Made by a program: the position numbers and the translations under genes. 64,000 nt of DNA from Myxococcales bacterium (GTDB taxonomy: Bacteria > Myxococcota_A > Polyangia > Polyangiales > Polyangiaceae): NCBI GenBank assembly GCA_016720545.1, contig JADKKK010000034.1, forward strand, positions 1 to 64,000, given 5' to 3'. Below the pieces are notes generated by a model. It searched no databases and was not told where the DNA came from. It worked only from the letters and a program-made list of their open reading frames with translations. Shown in pieces: positions 25,757-34,677 of this stretch; positions within the stretch are counted from its first letter, which is position 1; each line of letters starts with the position of its first letter.

Positions 25757-27151
25757 ATGTCCCCCCTCGACCCGGCGTTCCGTCACGCCCTCCGCGCGGC
25801 GCTCCCGGACCTCCACACCTCGGACGAGCCGGGCGATCTCGCGACCTACGGCCGCGACTGGACGCGGGTCTACGAGGCCGCGCCGGCGCTCGTGGCGTTC
25901 CCGCGCACGACCGCCGAGGTGAGCGCGCTGCTCGCGCTGGCGAACGAACACGGCGTCGCGGTGGTGCCCTCGGGCGGCCGAACCGGGCTCGCAGGCGGGG
26001 CTCTCGCGAGGCACGGCGAGCTCGTCCTCTCGCTCGAGCGCATGCGCCGCATGGATCCGGTCGACACGCTCGGCGCCACGGTGCGGGTGCAGGCAGGGGC
26101 CGTGACCCAGGCCGTGCACGAGCACTGCGCCGCGCACGGGCTCACCTGGCCGGTCGACTTCGCGTCCAAGGGCTCGAGTCAGGTGGGCGGCAACATCGCG
26201 ACCAACGCGGGGGGCGTGAAGGTCATCCGCTACGGGCTCACGCGCAACTGGGTGCTCGGGCTCGAGGTGGTGCTGGCCTCCGGCGAGGTGCTGACCTTGA
26301 ACGGCGCGCTCGAGAAGAACAACACGGGCGTCGATCTTCGGCAGCTGTTCATCGGCTCGGAGGGCACGCTCGGCGTCATCACCGAGGCCACCCTCAAGCT
26401 CGCTCCGCTGCCCGGGAGGCTCGCGGTGTTGCTCTTCGCCGTCGCCGACCTGGCGGCCGTGCTCGCGCTCTTCCGGCGCGTGAAGGCGGGCCCGTTCACC
26501 GTGTCGGCCTACGAGTTCTTCACCGCCGAGTGCCTCGCGCGGCTCGAGCGGCACCGGCGGGTGCGCGTACCCTTCGCGGAGAAGGCCCCTTACTACGTGC
26601 TCGTGGAGCTCGAGCACGCGAGCGACGAGGCACTGGAGGCCTTCGTGCACAAGGTCTTCGACGAGCACGTCGCGTCCGACGGTGTCCTCGCGCAACACGA
26701 CGGAGAGGCGCGCGCGCTCTGGGAGCTGCGCGAGGGGATCAGCGAGAGCCTGAGCGCGACCGGCACCCCCCACAAGAACGACATCGCTCTCCCGATCGCC
26801 GCCCTCGACGCCTTCTGCGCGGACCTCGGGAGGGTGTTCGCTGAGCGCTACCCGGGCTGGGAGGTCTGCCTCTTCGGCCACGTCGGCGACGGGAACCTGC
26901 ACGTGAACGTGATGAAACCCGAGGCGCTCGACCGGGCGACCTTCCTCACGAAGACCAAGGAGGCCGACGACGACCTCTTCGCGCTTGTGCGCGCGCACCA
27001 AGGCAGCGTCTCGGCCGAGCACGGCATCGGCGTCCTGAAGAAGCACGCGCTCTCCTTCACGCGCACGCCGGCTGAGCTCTCGCTGATGCGCGGGCTGAAG
27101 TCCCTGCTCGATCCGCGCGGCACGCTGAATCCTGGGAAGATCCTCGACTGA
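25757..27151 (+). CDS. FAD-linked oxidase, GlcD/D-2-hydroxyacid dehydrogenase type
   Basis: A 464-residue flavoprotein. The PCMH-type FAD domain (about 45-220) contains VVPSGGRTGLAGGALA, the family's FAD loop. The C-terminal FAD-oxidase domain ends with GNLHVNVM and the SVSAEHGIGVLKK signature that binds the 2-hydroxyacid. Relatives oxidise glycolate, D-lactate or D-2-hydroxyglutarate to the 2-oxoacid. No GlcE/GlcF subunits are adjacent, so a single-subunit D-lactate or D-2-hydroxyglutarate dehydrogenase is more likely than glycolate oxidase. Confidence 0.9.
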   Translation: MSPLDPAFRHALRAALPDLHTSDEPGDLATYGRDWTRVYEAAPALVAFPRTTAEVSALLALANEHGVAVVPSGGRTGLAGGALARHGELVLSLERMRRMDPVDTLGATVRVQAGAVTQAVHEHCAAHGLTWPVDFASKGSSQVGGNIATNAGGVKVIRYGLTRNWVLGLEVVLASGEVLTLNGALEKNNTGVDLRQLFIGSEGTLGVITEATLKLAPLPGRLAVLLFAVADLAAVLALFRRVKAGPFTVSAYEFFTAECLARLERHRRVRVPFAEKAPYYVLVELEHASDEALEAFVHKVFDEHVASDGVLAQHDGEARALWELREGISESLSATGTPHKNDIALPIAALDAFCADLGRVFAERYPGWEVCLFGHVGDGNLHVNVMKPEALDRATFLTKTKEADDDLFALVRAHQGSVSAEHGIGVLKKHALSFTRTPAELSLMRGLKSLLDPRGTLNPGKILD

Positions 27152-27159
27152 GCCGGCTC

Positions 27160-27843
27160 TCAGCCCCGCGACGCCAAGAGGGCGTGGGTCTGCAGCTCGA
27201 GGAAGTACGCGACCAGGTCTCGCTCGCGCTGGCCCCTCGCCACGTACCGTGCGACGCGGGCGAACGGCCAGATGTGCGTGCCCGGCGCGACCATCATCTC
27301 CCAGTGCCCGAGGTGCGGAGCGCGGATGTCGATCCACTCGCCGCCGAGGCGCCGTGCGATGATCTCGCTTAGGAACGCGCCGTGGAGCCGCACCTCCGCG
27401 AGCCCCGCCGCGTCGAGCTCTCCGGACGCGAAGCGCTCTCCCAGGTAGGACTGCATGTGCTCGATCCCGGACAGGTCGGCGCGAAGCGTGATGAGGCGAG
27501 CGCCCCGATAGAGCCGGCCGAGCTCGCGCGACAGGAACGTGAACTGAAGGCGCGCCTCGAGCACTGTGCGCGGGAGCTCGGCCACGAGGGTCGCCCCGGA
27601 GAGGCCCGCGGGCAGCGGCAGCGGGAGCTCTTCAGCGGCCTCGGCCCCGCGGGGATCCCCTCCCGGGAGCGCGGGGGCGCGACCGAACCACGGCGGCGCC
27701 TCCTCGCGCGTGCTGAGCGGGAGGGAGGCCCCCGTCGCGTCCGCGGGGAGCGGGGGCATCGCCGAGGAGGCCGGCGCGGCGGTCGGGTGGCGCGAGTCGA
27801 TGACCCGCGGGGGGCGCGACGCCGCAGGCGGCGGTGGCGGCAA
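27160..27843 (-). pseudogene. C-terminal part of a frameshifted gene (unknown function)
   Basis: This frame encodes the end of the protein begun at 29561. Its sequence can be read backwards without a stop to about 28000, so the true N-terminus is the upstream gene rather than the TTG at 27843. A Pro/Ala-rich linker leads to a domain of about 150 residues (LVAELPRTVLEARLQFTFLS to LELQTHALLASRG), mixed alpha/beta, with no known motif. Convergent with the FAD oxidase. See the companion entry at 27906-29561. Confidence 0.6.
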
Positions 27844-27905
27844 GGACCCCGGGAGCTCCCCGTCGTCGCGCGGCGGGCGCTCAGACTCCGCGGCGGGCGG
27901 GACTC

Positions 27906-29561
27906 TCAGACCGTGCGGCGTCTCGCCCGTCTTGGCGGCAGGGGCCTGCGCGCCGGCCGGGACGGTGAGGACGGGGGGCGGCGGCGAGCTCGGAGCGGCG
28001 CCGCGGCGTCTGGGGGGGGCGCCGCCTGCGGTGAGAATTGGTCAATGAAGTTGATTGGTCGCGCGGTCGCCACGTCGTGCTCGCTCGATGGGCGAGACGG
28101 GATCGCGAGCTCGGGCAGGCTGAGCGTGAGGGGACGCACCGGCGTGCGGTCCGGAGAGGGGGCCGCCGGTGAGGACGCGCCGGGCGGAGGCCCGCCGTAG
28201 AACGCCGAATCGAGCGGGCTCGGCGGGAGCGCTGGGCGCGACGGCGGCGCGCGATCGATCTCGAGGTCGGACGCCGGGGTGATGAACCGCTGCGGCGGCG
28301 GCAGCACGCTCGGTGGCCGCGGGCGTTCCGGGGGGCGGGCGACGGGGGCCGGCGTGGGAGGCGAGTCGTCTTCGGCGCGGGGATCGACCACGGCGCGCCG
28401 CGCACGCGGGGACGCCTCGGCGCGCGGCCCGTCTGCGCGCGCGTAGACCGTGTGAGGCGCAAGCTCGAACGGCGGCGCGCTCCCGCAACGCTGGAGCACC
28501 ATCACCGCACGCTCGCGGAGGAGCGCGGGCAGCGAGCGCTCGTCGAGGGCCCGGCGCGCGAGGTCCCGGGCCCTCTCCTCGTCGGCGGACGCGAGCGCGG
28601 CCTCCGAGGCCAACAGCAGGAGCTCGGGGAACGCCCCTGCCCCATTCGCCGCGCTCACCAACCGGCGCGCGAGGGCCTCGGCCCCTACGCCCGTGAGCAG
28701 CTCGTGCCGCGCGCGGAGGTAAGTCGTCACCGGCGTGCGGCCTGTCTTTCGCTCGACCACGAGGAGCTTCTGCGCGGCCGCCGCGAAATTCCCGGCGTCG
28801 AGCAGCAGCTCGATCTCCCAGAGCCCCGCCGACGCGAGCGACCCCGCGGTGGGGGCCGCGCGGACGGCGTCGATGGCCTTCACGCAAGCGTCGAAGCGAG
28901 GCCCGCCGTGGAGCCGCGCGCGGAGCAATTCCGTGAGCTTCCCCTGCCCGACCGGTGTCCCCCTCGCCCCTCGCCCGCCGCCGCGGCCAGCGAGCTCGCC
29001 GAGCAGCCCGGGGAGGTCGGGGAGCGCGTGGAGCGCTACGCGCGTGAAGGTGTTGGTTCCCGGCTTCTGACTCGCGGCGTACTCGAGCGTGTCGAGCTCG
29101 ATGCGGGCGCCGTCGTCGAGCCTGGCCAGCTGCGCAGCGAGCGCGAGCGCCTGAAAGGTCGCGGTGACGCCCTCGCGAGCGACCTCTTTTTCGAGGGCCT
29201 CGAGGTCGAGGAACGTGCCCGGATAGACCGCCGCGACGGGATCGTACCGGGTCGACTCGAACAGCACCGCCGGCTCGAGCAGCCCCACGACGCGGCGGGC
29301 CGGCCCTCCCCGCGCGAAGGCCTGCGCGAGCCCGGACATCATGCCCTCGGCCACGCTCGCCGCGAGCTCCGCCGACAGGCCGAGCTGGGCGAAGCGCGCA
29401 CGCGCCGCGCGCGCCGTGGTGCGGAACCCGACCTCGACGACGCGCCCACCGCTCCGACCGAGCTCACGATCCTCAGGGTCGAAGAGGGCGTATTCGACGT
29501 GGACGGGCCCGCCGGTCGACTCGACGATCGTCAGGCCCTGGATCTTCAGCGTGGTTCGCAC
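27906..29561 (-). CDS. N-terminal part of a frameshifted gene; large unknown cytoplasmic protein
   Basis: A 551-residue frame beginning MRTTLKIQGLTIVESTGG. The first 370 residues look folded: a beta-rich start, then helical, TPR-like material (RHELLTGVGAEALARRLVSA, LLASEAALASADEERARDLA). From about residue 380 it is Pro-rich. The last 25 residues (RARRRPPSSP to RRARRRTV) look like out-of-frame translation. One extra base in the C-run at 28012-28019 (eight G on the plus strand) would join it to the downstream frame and give a protein of about 800 residues. The function is unknown. Confidence 0.6.
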   Translation of the reverse strand: MRTTLKIQGLTIVESTGGPVHVEYALFDPEDRELGRSGGRVVEVGFRTTARAARARFAQLGLSAELAASVAEGMMSGLAQAFARGGPARRVVGLLEPAVLFESTRYDPVAAVYPGTFLDLEALEKEVAREGVTATFQALALAAQLARLDDGARIELDTLEYAASQKPGTNTFTRVALHALPDLPGLLGELAGRGGGRGARGTPVGQGKLTELLRARLHGGPRFDACVKAIDAVRAAPTAGSLASAGLWEIELLLDAGNFAAAAQKLLVVERKTGRTPVTTYLRARHELLTGVGAEALARRLVSAANGAGAFPELLLLASEAALASADEERARDLARRALDERSLPALLRERAVMVLQRCGSAPPFELAPHTVYARADGPRAEASPRARRAVVDPRAEDDSPPTPAPVARPPERPRPPSVLPPPQRFITPASDLEIDRAPPSRPALPPSPLDSAFYGGPPPGASSPAAPSPDRTPVRPLTLSLPELAIPSRPSSEHDVATARPINFIDQFSPQAAPPPDAAAPLRARRRPPSSPSRPARRPLPPRRARRRTV

Positions 29562-29651
29562 CCTCGTTCACCTCGCGCAGCCGCGCCGAGGCGAAGGTTA
29601 CTTCGCCCGGCGCGCGGGAGGCCACTTTGCGGTGCGCGCGGCCATCGCGCG

Positions 29652-30962
29652 TCAGCGACGCGGCCAGACCTCGACGCTCCCGATGAAGCCCTGGTTGTTC
29701 GTGAAGGGGTTCACGGTCAGCGTCTCGGCGCCGGCGTCGCCCTTCAGCGGCACGCGGATCACCTCCAGCGAGCCCGGACCGCCGTCGGCGCCGGGGCGCG
29801 AGCGCACGCCCACCACCTTGTCGACCCCGTCGAAGGCGAAGCTGGACGGCGCGTTGGCGATCGCGGGATCGAGCGTGGTCTTGGTGGGATCCCAGGGGAA
29901 CACCCCGCCGAGCCCGAGGAGATACTTCTGGCGGCCGTCTTCCGTGTACGACTCGAACGCGCTGGGGAAGTCGCGCGCGTTCAGATCGAGCAAGGAGCGC
30001 GACTGCCGCGTGGCGAGGTTCACCTCTTCGAGCCCGCGACGCTGCGTGCCGCCGAAGGGGCCGCAGCCGGCGGTGAGGACCAGCAGACGATCCTGGGCCG
30101 CGTCGTAGTGCGAGCGCGCCCCGAACGCGACGTTGTAGCCCGCGAGCGCGATGCCGCCGCCAGGCCCCGTGCCGCCGAGGTTCACGAGCGCGTCGGTGTC
30201 CGTGTCGATGGCGACGACCGTGCTGGAGAGCGCCGCCGGGCACGGCAGGTCGAAGTTCGGCGGCGCGACCGTGGTCTTGTCGACATTCGCCAGCGTCACG
30301 TAGAGGCGCTTCTTTGCGGCCACGTAGACCGCCGAGGTCATCTCCACGAGGCCGTCGCGATCTTGGGGTGCGACGAGCGACCCGAGGTCGATGGTCTTCA
30401 CCGGGGCGGCGGCGTCGCCCTCGGTCGTCGGCGAGATCACGGCGATCGCGTTGCGCGTGTAGCGCAGCACGTAGGCCTTGGTGCCGGCCGACGCGACCAC
30501 CGCGATCGGATCCGCGTAGGCGTCCCCGCCGTCGGCGCGGTCGGAGAGCTTCACGTCGAACGTGCCTCGCACCTTCCACGGCTCGTCCTTGTCGAGCTTC
30601 GCGACGATGTCCACCGCCTGCTCGAGGAGCCAGAGGTTCGCGCCGTCGGCGTAGGTCGCGCCGATGAAGCCGGGGAAGCCCAAGCGACCGTCGATCGCGC
30701 GGGTGCGCAGGTTGACGGCGACGAGCTCGCTCGACGTCGCGTTGTTGATCGTGACGAGCGCGCGCGGATCGGGGGGCGCGGCCTCAACGGCGTCGACGCC
30801 CGCGTCCTTCGGAGGCTCCGGGACCTCCACGTCGGGCCGGGCCACGTCGAAGGTCGCGTCCGTGCCCGCGTCGGTCGCGAAGACCTGGTCGTCGCCCGTG
30901 CAGGCGACGAAGCCGGCCGCGCCGGACGCAACAATACCCAGAACAATCGATAGTTTTTTCAA
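29652..30962 (-). CDS. Cobalamin-riboswitch-controlled beta-propeller lipoprotein (BtuG-like candidate)
   Basis: A 436-residue lipoprotein. The TTG start at 30962 is fixed by the SD GGTGGAG seven bases upstream, giving MKKLSIVLGIVASGAAGFVAC with lipobox FVAC. An Asp/Ala linker (about 25-65) is followed by repeated strand blocks of YncE/WD type (ELVAVNLRTRAIDGRL, NAIAVISPTTEG, KRLYVTLANVD, STVVAIDTDTDALVNL, RLLVLTAGCGP), consistent with a beta-propeller. A cobalamin riboswitch forms its leader. BtuG, the surface B12-binding propeller of Bacteroidetes, has the same layout. B12 binding here is inference; homology cannot be shown by eye. Confidence 0.8.
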   Translation of the reverse strand: MKKLSIVLGIVASGAAGFVACTGDDQVFATDAGTDATFDVARPDVEVPEPPKDAGVDAVEAAPPDPRALVTINNATSSELVAVNLRTRAIDGRLGFPGFIGATYADGANLWLLEQAVDIVAKLDKDEPWKVRGTFDVKLSDRADGGDAYADPIAVVASAGTKAYVLRYTRNAIAVISPTTEGDAAAPVKTIDLGSLVAPQDRDGLVEMTSAVYVAAKKRLYVTLANVDKTTVAPPNFDLPCPAALSSTVVAIDTDTDALVNLGGTGPGGGIALAGYNVAFGARSHYDAAQDRLLVLTAGCGPFGGTQRRGLEEVNLATRQSRSLLDLNARDFPSAFESYTEDGRQKYLLGLGGVFPWDPTKTTLDPAIANAPSSFAFDGVDKVVGVRSRPGADGGPGSLEVIRVPLKGDAGAETLTVNPFTNNQGFIGSVEVWPRR

Positions 30963-30969
30963 TGACTTA

Positions 30970-30976
30970 CTCCACC
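30970..30976 (-). promoter_or_regulatory. Ribosome binding site that decides a TTG start
   Basis: On the minus strand this reads GGTGGAG, seven bases before the TTG at 30962. It overlaps the copy of GCGCAGG at 30975-30981, which could pair with CCTGCGC inside the riboswitch, offering a route to B12-dependent masking. Confidence 0.7.
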
Positions 30977-31029
30977 TGCGCAGCCCGCGCAGTCCCCTCG
31001 TGGGGAGCCGGTGCCCCGCGCGAACGCGG

Positions 31030-31205
31030 AGCGAGTGGCCGTGACGTCCGGTCTCCGGGCTTGCGGATCGTCCTCCCCTGCGCCCTTCCCAGGCCGAAGC
31101 CCAGTGGCTTGCGCAGGTTCGTCCCCGTTCACCGTGGCGGGTGCCGCGCCGGGTTCTCACCGGCTTCCCTGCGGGGCGAGTGCCCCGCGACGTCGCGGAT
31201 GGAGC
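31030..31205 (-). ncRNA. Cobalamin (AdoCbl-type) riboswitch
   Basis: On the minus strand the leader shows the conserved cobalamin aptamer blocks in order: GGGAAGCCGGTGAGAACCC, then CCCGCCACGGTGA, then the B12-box segment AAGCCACTGGG (31100-31110), GGGAAGG, and finally GATCCGCAAGCCCGGAGACC. The self-complementary GACGTC occurs at both sides (31189-31194 and 31043-31048), closing the aptamer stem, and GCGGGGCACTCGCCCCGC forms a peripheral hairpin. It precedes the TTG of the propeller lipoprotein by roughly 70 bases. Class I/II was not resolved. Established behaviour of the family is repression when B12 is bound. Confidence 0.92.
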
Positions 31206-31301
31206 GCGCGGAGGACGGGAGGTCCGACGCGAGCGCCACGCCCGAGCGATAGCCCGCGCGCTCCGCAGATGCAACGAATCCCGTGCGGTCACCCGGACGC
31301 G

Positions 31302-31457
31302 TCAGCCTCCGTCGCCGGCGTCGCACGGCGCCGGTGGGACCTCGCTACGGCGCCACTTGCCGAGCTCACCGCGCAGGACGTTGCAGAACTGGCAGGGATC
31401 CCGCAGCTGCGCCTCGGCTTCCTTGCGGTCTCGACGCCGGCGCCCTCCCCCTCCCAC
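31302..31457 (-). CDS. Possible 51-residue protein with CxxC, upstream of the riboswitch
   Basis: A short frame from a GTG at 31457. The first dozen residues are Gly/Arg-rich, followed by LRDPCQFCNVLRGELGKWRR and a third Cys near the end. The C-x-x-C motif could bind zinc. The SD is weak and no family is recognised. It lies on the same strand as, and about 100 bases upstream of, the riboswitch. Apart from this and the riboswitch, I see nothing else in 30963-31598. Confidence 0.3.
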   Translation of the reverse strand: MGGGGRRRRDRKEAEAQLRDPCQFCNVLRGELGKWRRSEVPPAPCDAGDGG

Positions 31458-31598
31458 TCTACCCGTGCGGCGTGGCTCGACCCACCGATGTCGACCTGCA
31501 CGCGGCTCGCGGCTCGGCGGGCGACGGTCGATCGAGCCTCCCCGACGAAAGGCTCCCCACGGCGCGAGACTCGGTACAGACTGTGGCGAGGAGCCCCC

Positions 31599-32435
31599 AT
31601 GAGTCGTACCGCTGTCCCCGCCTCGCAGACCTTCGTGCACGACGGCCGCCGCATCGCCTACCGCACCTTCGGCAGCGGCCCCCGGGTCGTCGTCCTCACC
31701 CACGGCCTGCTGATGGACAGCCGCATGTACACCCACCTCGCGCCGACGCTCGCGGCGCGAGGTCACCGCGTCGTCACCGTCGACATGTACGGCCACGGCG
31801 ACTCGGAGCAGCCGCACGACATGGAGGCGTATTCGATGCCTCAGTTCGGGGCCGACGTGATCGCGCTGCTCGATCACCTTGGGGTCGCCCAGGCCGTCGT
31901 GGGCGGCACTTCGCTCGGCGCCAACGTCGCGCTCGAGGCCGTCGCCCTCGCGCCGAGCCGCGTGCGCGCGCTCGTACTCGAGATGCCGGTACTCGAGAAC
32001 GGCCTGGCCGCCGCCGGGGCGGTGTTCGTCCCGCTCGCCTTCGCGATCCGCCTCAGCAAGCGGAGCATGGGCGTCGTGTCTTGGCTCTGCCGAAAGATCC
32101 CGCGCACCCACTGGCTCGTGGACATCCCGATCGATTTCGCGCGCCGCGATCCGGGATCGTCGCTCGCCATCCTCGACGGCCTCACGTTCGGGCGCACGGC
32201 GCCCCCCGCGTCGCAGCGCCGCAAGATCCGCCAGCCTACGCTGGTGATCGGGCACCCCTCGGATCCGATCCACCCGTTCAGCGACGCCGACCGCACCGCC
32301 AAGGAGCTCACCGGCGCGCGGCTCGTCAGCGCGGGCTCGCTCTACGAGTGGCGCTTCCGTCCCGACCGCCTCGACGCGGTGTTGGCCGAGTTCCTCGACG
32401 AGGTCTGGGCTCACCCCGTGGCCGTCGCGAGCTGA
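31599..32435 (+). CDS. Alpha/beta-hydrolase fold protein
   Basis: A 278-residue alpha/beta hydrolase. The N-terminal strand region has VVLTHGLLMDSRMY, whose HG is the oxyanion element, and VDMYGHGDSEQP. The nucleophile elbow is GGTSLGANVAL (Ser about 104). The family His usually lies near the C-terminus in a G-H motif; here the last strand/helix has SAGSLYEWRFRPDRL with no obvious catalytic His, so activity is uncertain. The Asp candidate is in IGHPSDPIHPF. The GAGGAG SD precedes the ATG. The substrate is unknown. Confidence 0.85.
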   Translation: MSRTAVPASQTFVHDGRRIAYRTFGSGPRVVVLTHGLLMDSRMYTHLAPTLAARGHRVVTVDMYGHGDSEQPHDMEAYSMPQFGADVIALLDHLGVAQAVVGGTSLGANVALEAVALAPSRVRALVLEMPVLENGLAAAGAVFVPLAFAIRLSKRSMGVVSWLCRKIPRTHWLVDIPIDFARRDPGSSLAILDGLTFGRTAPPASQRRKIRQPTLVIGHPSDPIHPFSDADRTAKELTGARLVSAGSLYEWRFRPDRLDAVLAEFLDEVWAHPVAVAS

Positions 32436-32480
32436 ACGCGGGCCGCGAGACCTCGGCGTTGAGGAGCAGAGGCGGGCCGC

Positions 32481-33542
32481 TCAGGGCTCGTGGCGCGCGA
32501 GGTCGCGCATAAGGCGCACCATGTCCGCCCGCTGCGGCACGCTGGCGTGCTCCAGGTTGTCGGCGAGCCCAACCCCGGGCACGAACGCCCCCGCGAGCAG
32601 GCGTGGCGGCGCATAGAGCTCGTAGAAGAGCTCCTCGACGACCCGGCGGATGAGGTGCTCTCCGAAGTTCGTGACCTCGGTGTCCTCGTTCACGACGAGC
32701 AGGCGGTGCGTCTTGCGCACGCTGTCGCGGATCGCCTCCCAGTCGTACGGGTAGAGGGAGCGCAGATCGATCACCTCGGCGGAGACGCCCTCCTCGGCGA
32801 GCTCGTCGGCGGCGCGCGCGGCCTCACGGACGAGCCGACCGCACGACACGACCGTGACGTCGGTGCCCGCGCGGAGCACGTTTGCCTTGCCGATGGGGAC
32901 GAACTGGACCGGCGTGTTGGGCCACTCGGGCCGCCAGCGCGAGCGGTCGCCGAGGGGCGCGTCGATCATGCGCGCGAGCGCCTTCTCGTCCCCCGGCTCG
33001 CCCGGGATCAGCTCGTGCGGCAGCGCCCGCGTGCGCATGAGCGCCTTGGGGACGAGGTACATCACGGGGTTCGGATCGACGATGGCCGAGAGGAGGAGCC
33101 CGTAGGCGTCGAGTGGGTTCGACGGCATCACGACCTTCCAGCCGGGGATGTGCGTCGCCGTCGCGTCGAAGGAGTGCGAGTGGTAAATGCTGCCGCGAAT
33201 TCCCGCGCCGACCGGCGTCATGCACACGAGCGGCACGTTCCACTGCCCGTTCGACGACCAGAGCGTGTTGCCCGCGATCTTGAGCAGATCGATCGTGTTG
33301 AAGATGTAGTCACAGAACTGGATCTCGCACACGGGCCGCTCCCCCGCGAGGGCGAGGCCAATCGCCGTGCCGATGATCCCGCGCTCGTCGAGCGGCGAGT
33401 TCCACGCGGTGCGCAGGCCCTGGGTCTGCGTGAACGCGCCGCCGAGCGGCGGACCGATGTCCTCGCCGAAGATGTCGGTGACGCCGAGCTGCTCCTCGCC
33501 GACGTGGAGCGCCATGCGCACGGCTTGAACGAGAGTGGCCAT
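32481..33542 (-). CDS. 2-oxoacid dehydrogenase E1 component, beta subunit
   Basis: A 353-residue transketolase-like pyrimidine-binding subunit. It has GVTDIFGEDIGPPLGG at the N-terminus, the ERGIIGTAIGLALAGERPV cofactor-side Glu region, CEIQFCDYIF, and the C-terminal domain with GTDVTVVSCGRLV and VIDLRSLYPYDWE. It pairs with the alpha subunit one base upstream. The family includes pyruvate, branched-chain 2-oxoacid and acetoin dehydrogenases; the short two-subunit layout favours the branched-chain/acetoin type. No E2 or E3 gene is adjacent. Confidence 0.92.
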   Translation of the reverse strand: MATLVQAVRMALHVGEEQLGVTDIFGEDIGPPLGGAFTQTQGLRTAWNSPLDERGIIGTAIGLALAGERPVCEIQFCDYIFNTIDLLKIAGNTLWSSNGQWNVPLVCMTPVGAGIRGSIYHSHSFDATATHIPGWKVVMPSNPLDAYGLLLSAIVDPNPVMYLVPKALMRTRALPHELIPGEPGDEKALARMIDAPLGDRSRWRPEWPNTPVQFVPIGKANVLRAGTDVTVVSCGRLVREAARAADELAEEGVSAEVIDLRSLYPYDWEAIRDSVRKTHRLLVVNEDTEVTNFGEHLIRRVVEELFYELYAPPRLLAGAFVPGVGLADNLEHASVPQRADMVRLMRDLARHEP

Positions 33543-33543
33543 G

Positions 33544-34581
33544 TCAGCGCTCCCCCGCGGCGAGGTTCTTGTCGGTAAAAATGTGGTCGTAGATCGTGCT
33601 GCCGAGCGGCTGCGGCTCCTCGCGCACGAGCTTGCTCGCCTCCAGCAGCTCCTTCGTGATGCGCGCGCGGTGCTCGTCGAGCTCCTGCCGGGTCTTGATC
33701 CCTCGGTCGACGAGCTTGGTCTCGAGCTCCGCGAGGCCGTCGCGCTCGGTCGTGACGAAGTTCGCGCCCGACGCGGACGAGTGCCCGTTCAGCCGGGAAA
33801 CCATCGCCTCGAGCAGGTAGGGCTTCTTCTCCGTGCGCACGTAGTCCATCGCCTTCTGGATCGCGCGATAGGAGGCCTCCACGTCGTTGCCGTCGATCGT
33901 CGCGGTGGGCATGCCGAACGCCTTGCCACGATCGCTCACGCGCTCCTCGCCGTGTTGCCCCTTCCACGGGGTCGAGATTCCGTACTCGTTGTTCGTGACG
34001 ATGATGAGCACCGGGGCCTCGTGGCCCTTGCGCGAGCTCCACACGAGGCACGTGGCGAAATCGCCCTCGGCGGTGCCCGCGTCGCCCCCCTGGACGATGG
34101 TGATCCCGAACGAACCGGCGCGCTTCTGCGCGAGCGCGGTGCCCGTCGCCATCGAGTACTGCACCTCGATCGGAGACGACACGGGCACCACGTTCCACCT
34201 CTTCACGGAGTAGTGGCTCGCGAAGTTGCGTCCACCCGAGTAGGGGTCGCTGGCCGTGTTCTTCATCTGGCGGAGCGAGTCGACGGGGTCGGCGCCCAGC
34301 GCGAGCAGCGTACCGCTCGAGCGGTAGTGAAGGTGCAGGTAGTCGTGCTGCACGCCCTCGCCCTTGTGGACGAGCAGGCCGAGGGGCACCGAGAAGGCCT
34401 CCTCGCCAGGGCCGCCGATCCAGAAGTAGCCGTCGCCCTGGCGGTACATCGTGATGAGCCGCTCCTCCAGCACGCGGGCGGTCAACATGTGGGAATGGAT
34501 GCGGACCAGGAGCTCGGGCGCGAGCTGCGAGTCCGGGGCGGCTTCGGCGCCGTTCTGCGAGGGCTGGGTCGACGTGCTCAC
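33544..34581 (-). CDS. 2-oxoacid dehydrogenase E1 component, alpha subunit
   Basis: A 345-residue thiamine-diphosphate-dependent subunit. The TPP motif is VQGGDAGTAEGDFA followed about 25 residues later by VTNNEYGIST (the GDG/NN pattern, here GDA). The phosphorylation-loop region ASHYSVKRWN and the HDYLHLHYRSSG active-site segment match the branched-chain type. It decarboxylates a 2-oxoacid and passes the acyl group to a lipoyl E2. Its stop lies one base before the beta-subunit ATG, a tight operon. lipB at 48 kb could supply octanoyl groups for the E2. Confidence 0.92.
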   Translation of the reverse strand: MSTSTQPSQNGAEAAPDSQLAPELLVRIHSHMLTARVLEERLITMYRQGDGYFWIGGPGEEAFSVPLGLLVHKGEGVQHDYLHLHYRSSGTLLALGADPVDSLRQMKNTASDPYSGGRNFASHYSVKRWNVVPVSSPIEVQYSMATGTALAQKRAGSFGITIVQGGDAGTAEGDFATCLVWSSRKGHEAPVLIIVTNNEYGISTPWKGQHGEERVSDRGKAFGMPTATIDGNDVEASYRAIQKAMDYVRTEKKPYLLEAMVSRLNGHSSASGANFVTTERDGLAELETKLVDRGIKTRQELDEHRARITKELLEASKLVREEPQPLGSTIYDHIFTDKNLAAGER

Positions 34582-34677
34582 GCCGCGGTTTTAGCGCTCA
34601 TGCGCCCGCGGGTGGGAGCGAAAAGCGAACGGTCGGACGAACGTGGCGAGATGCCGCCGCGCGCGCTGCGTACGGCG

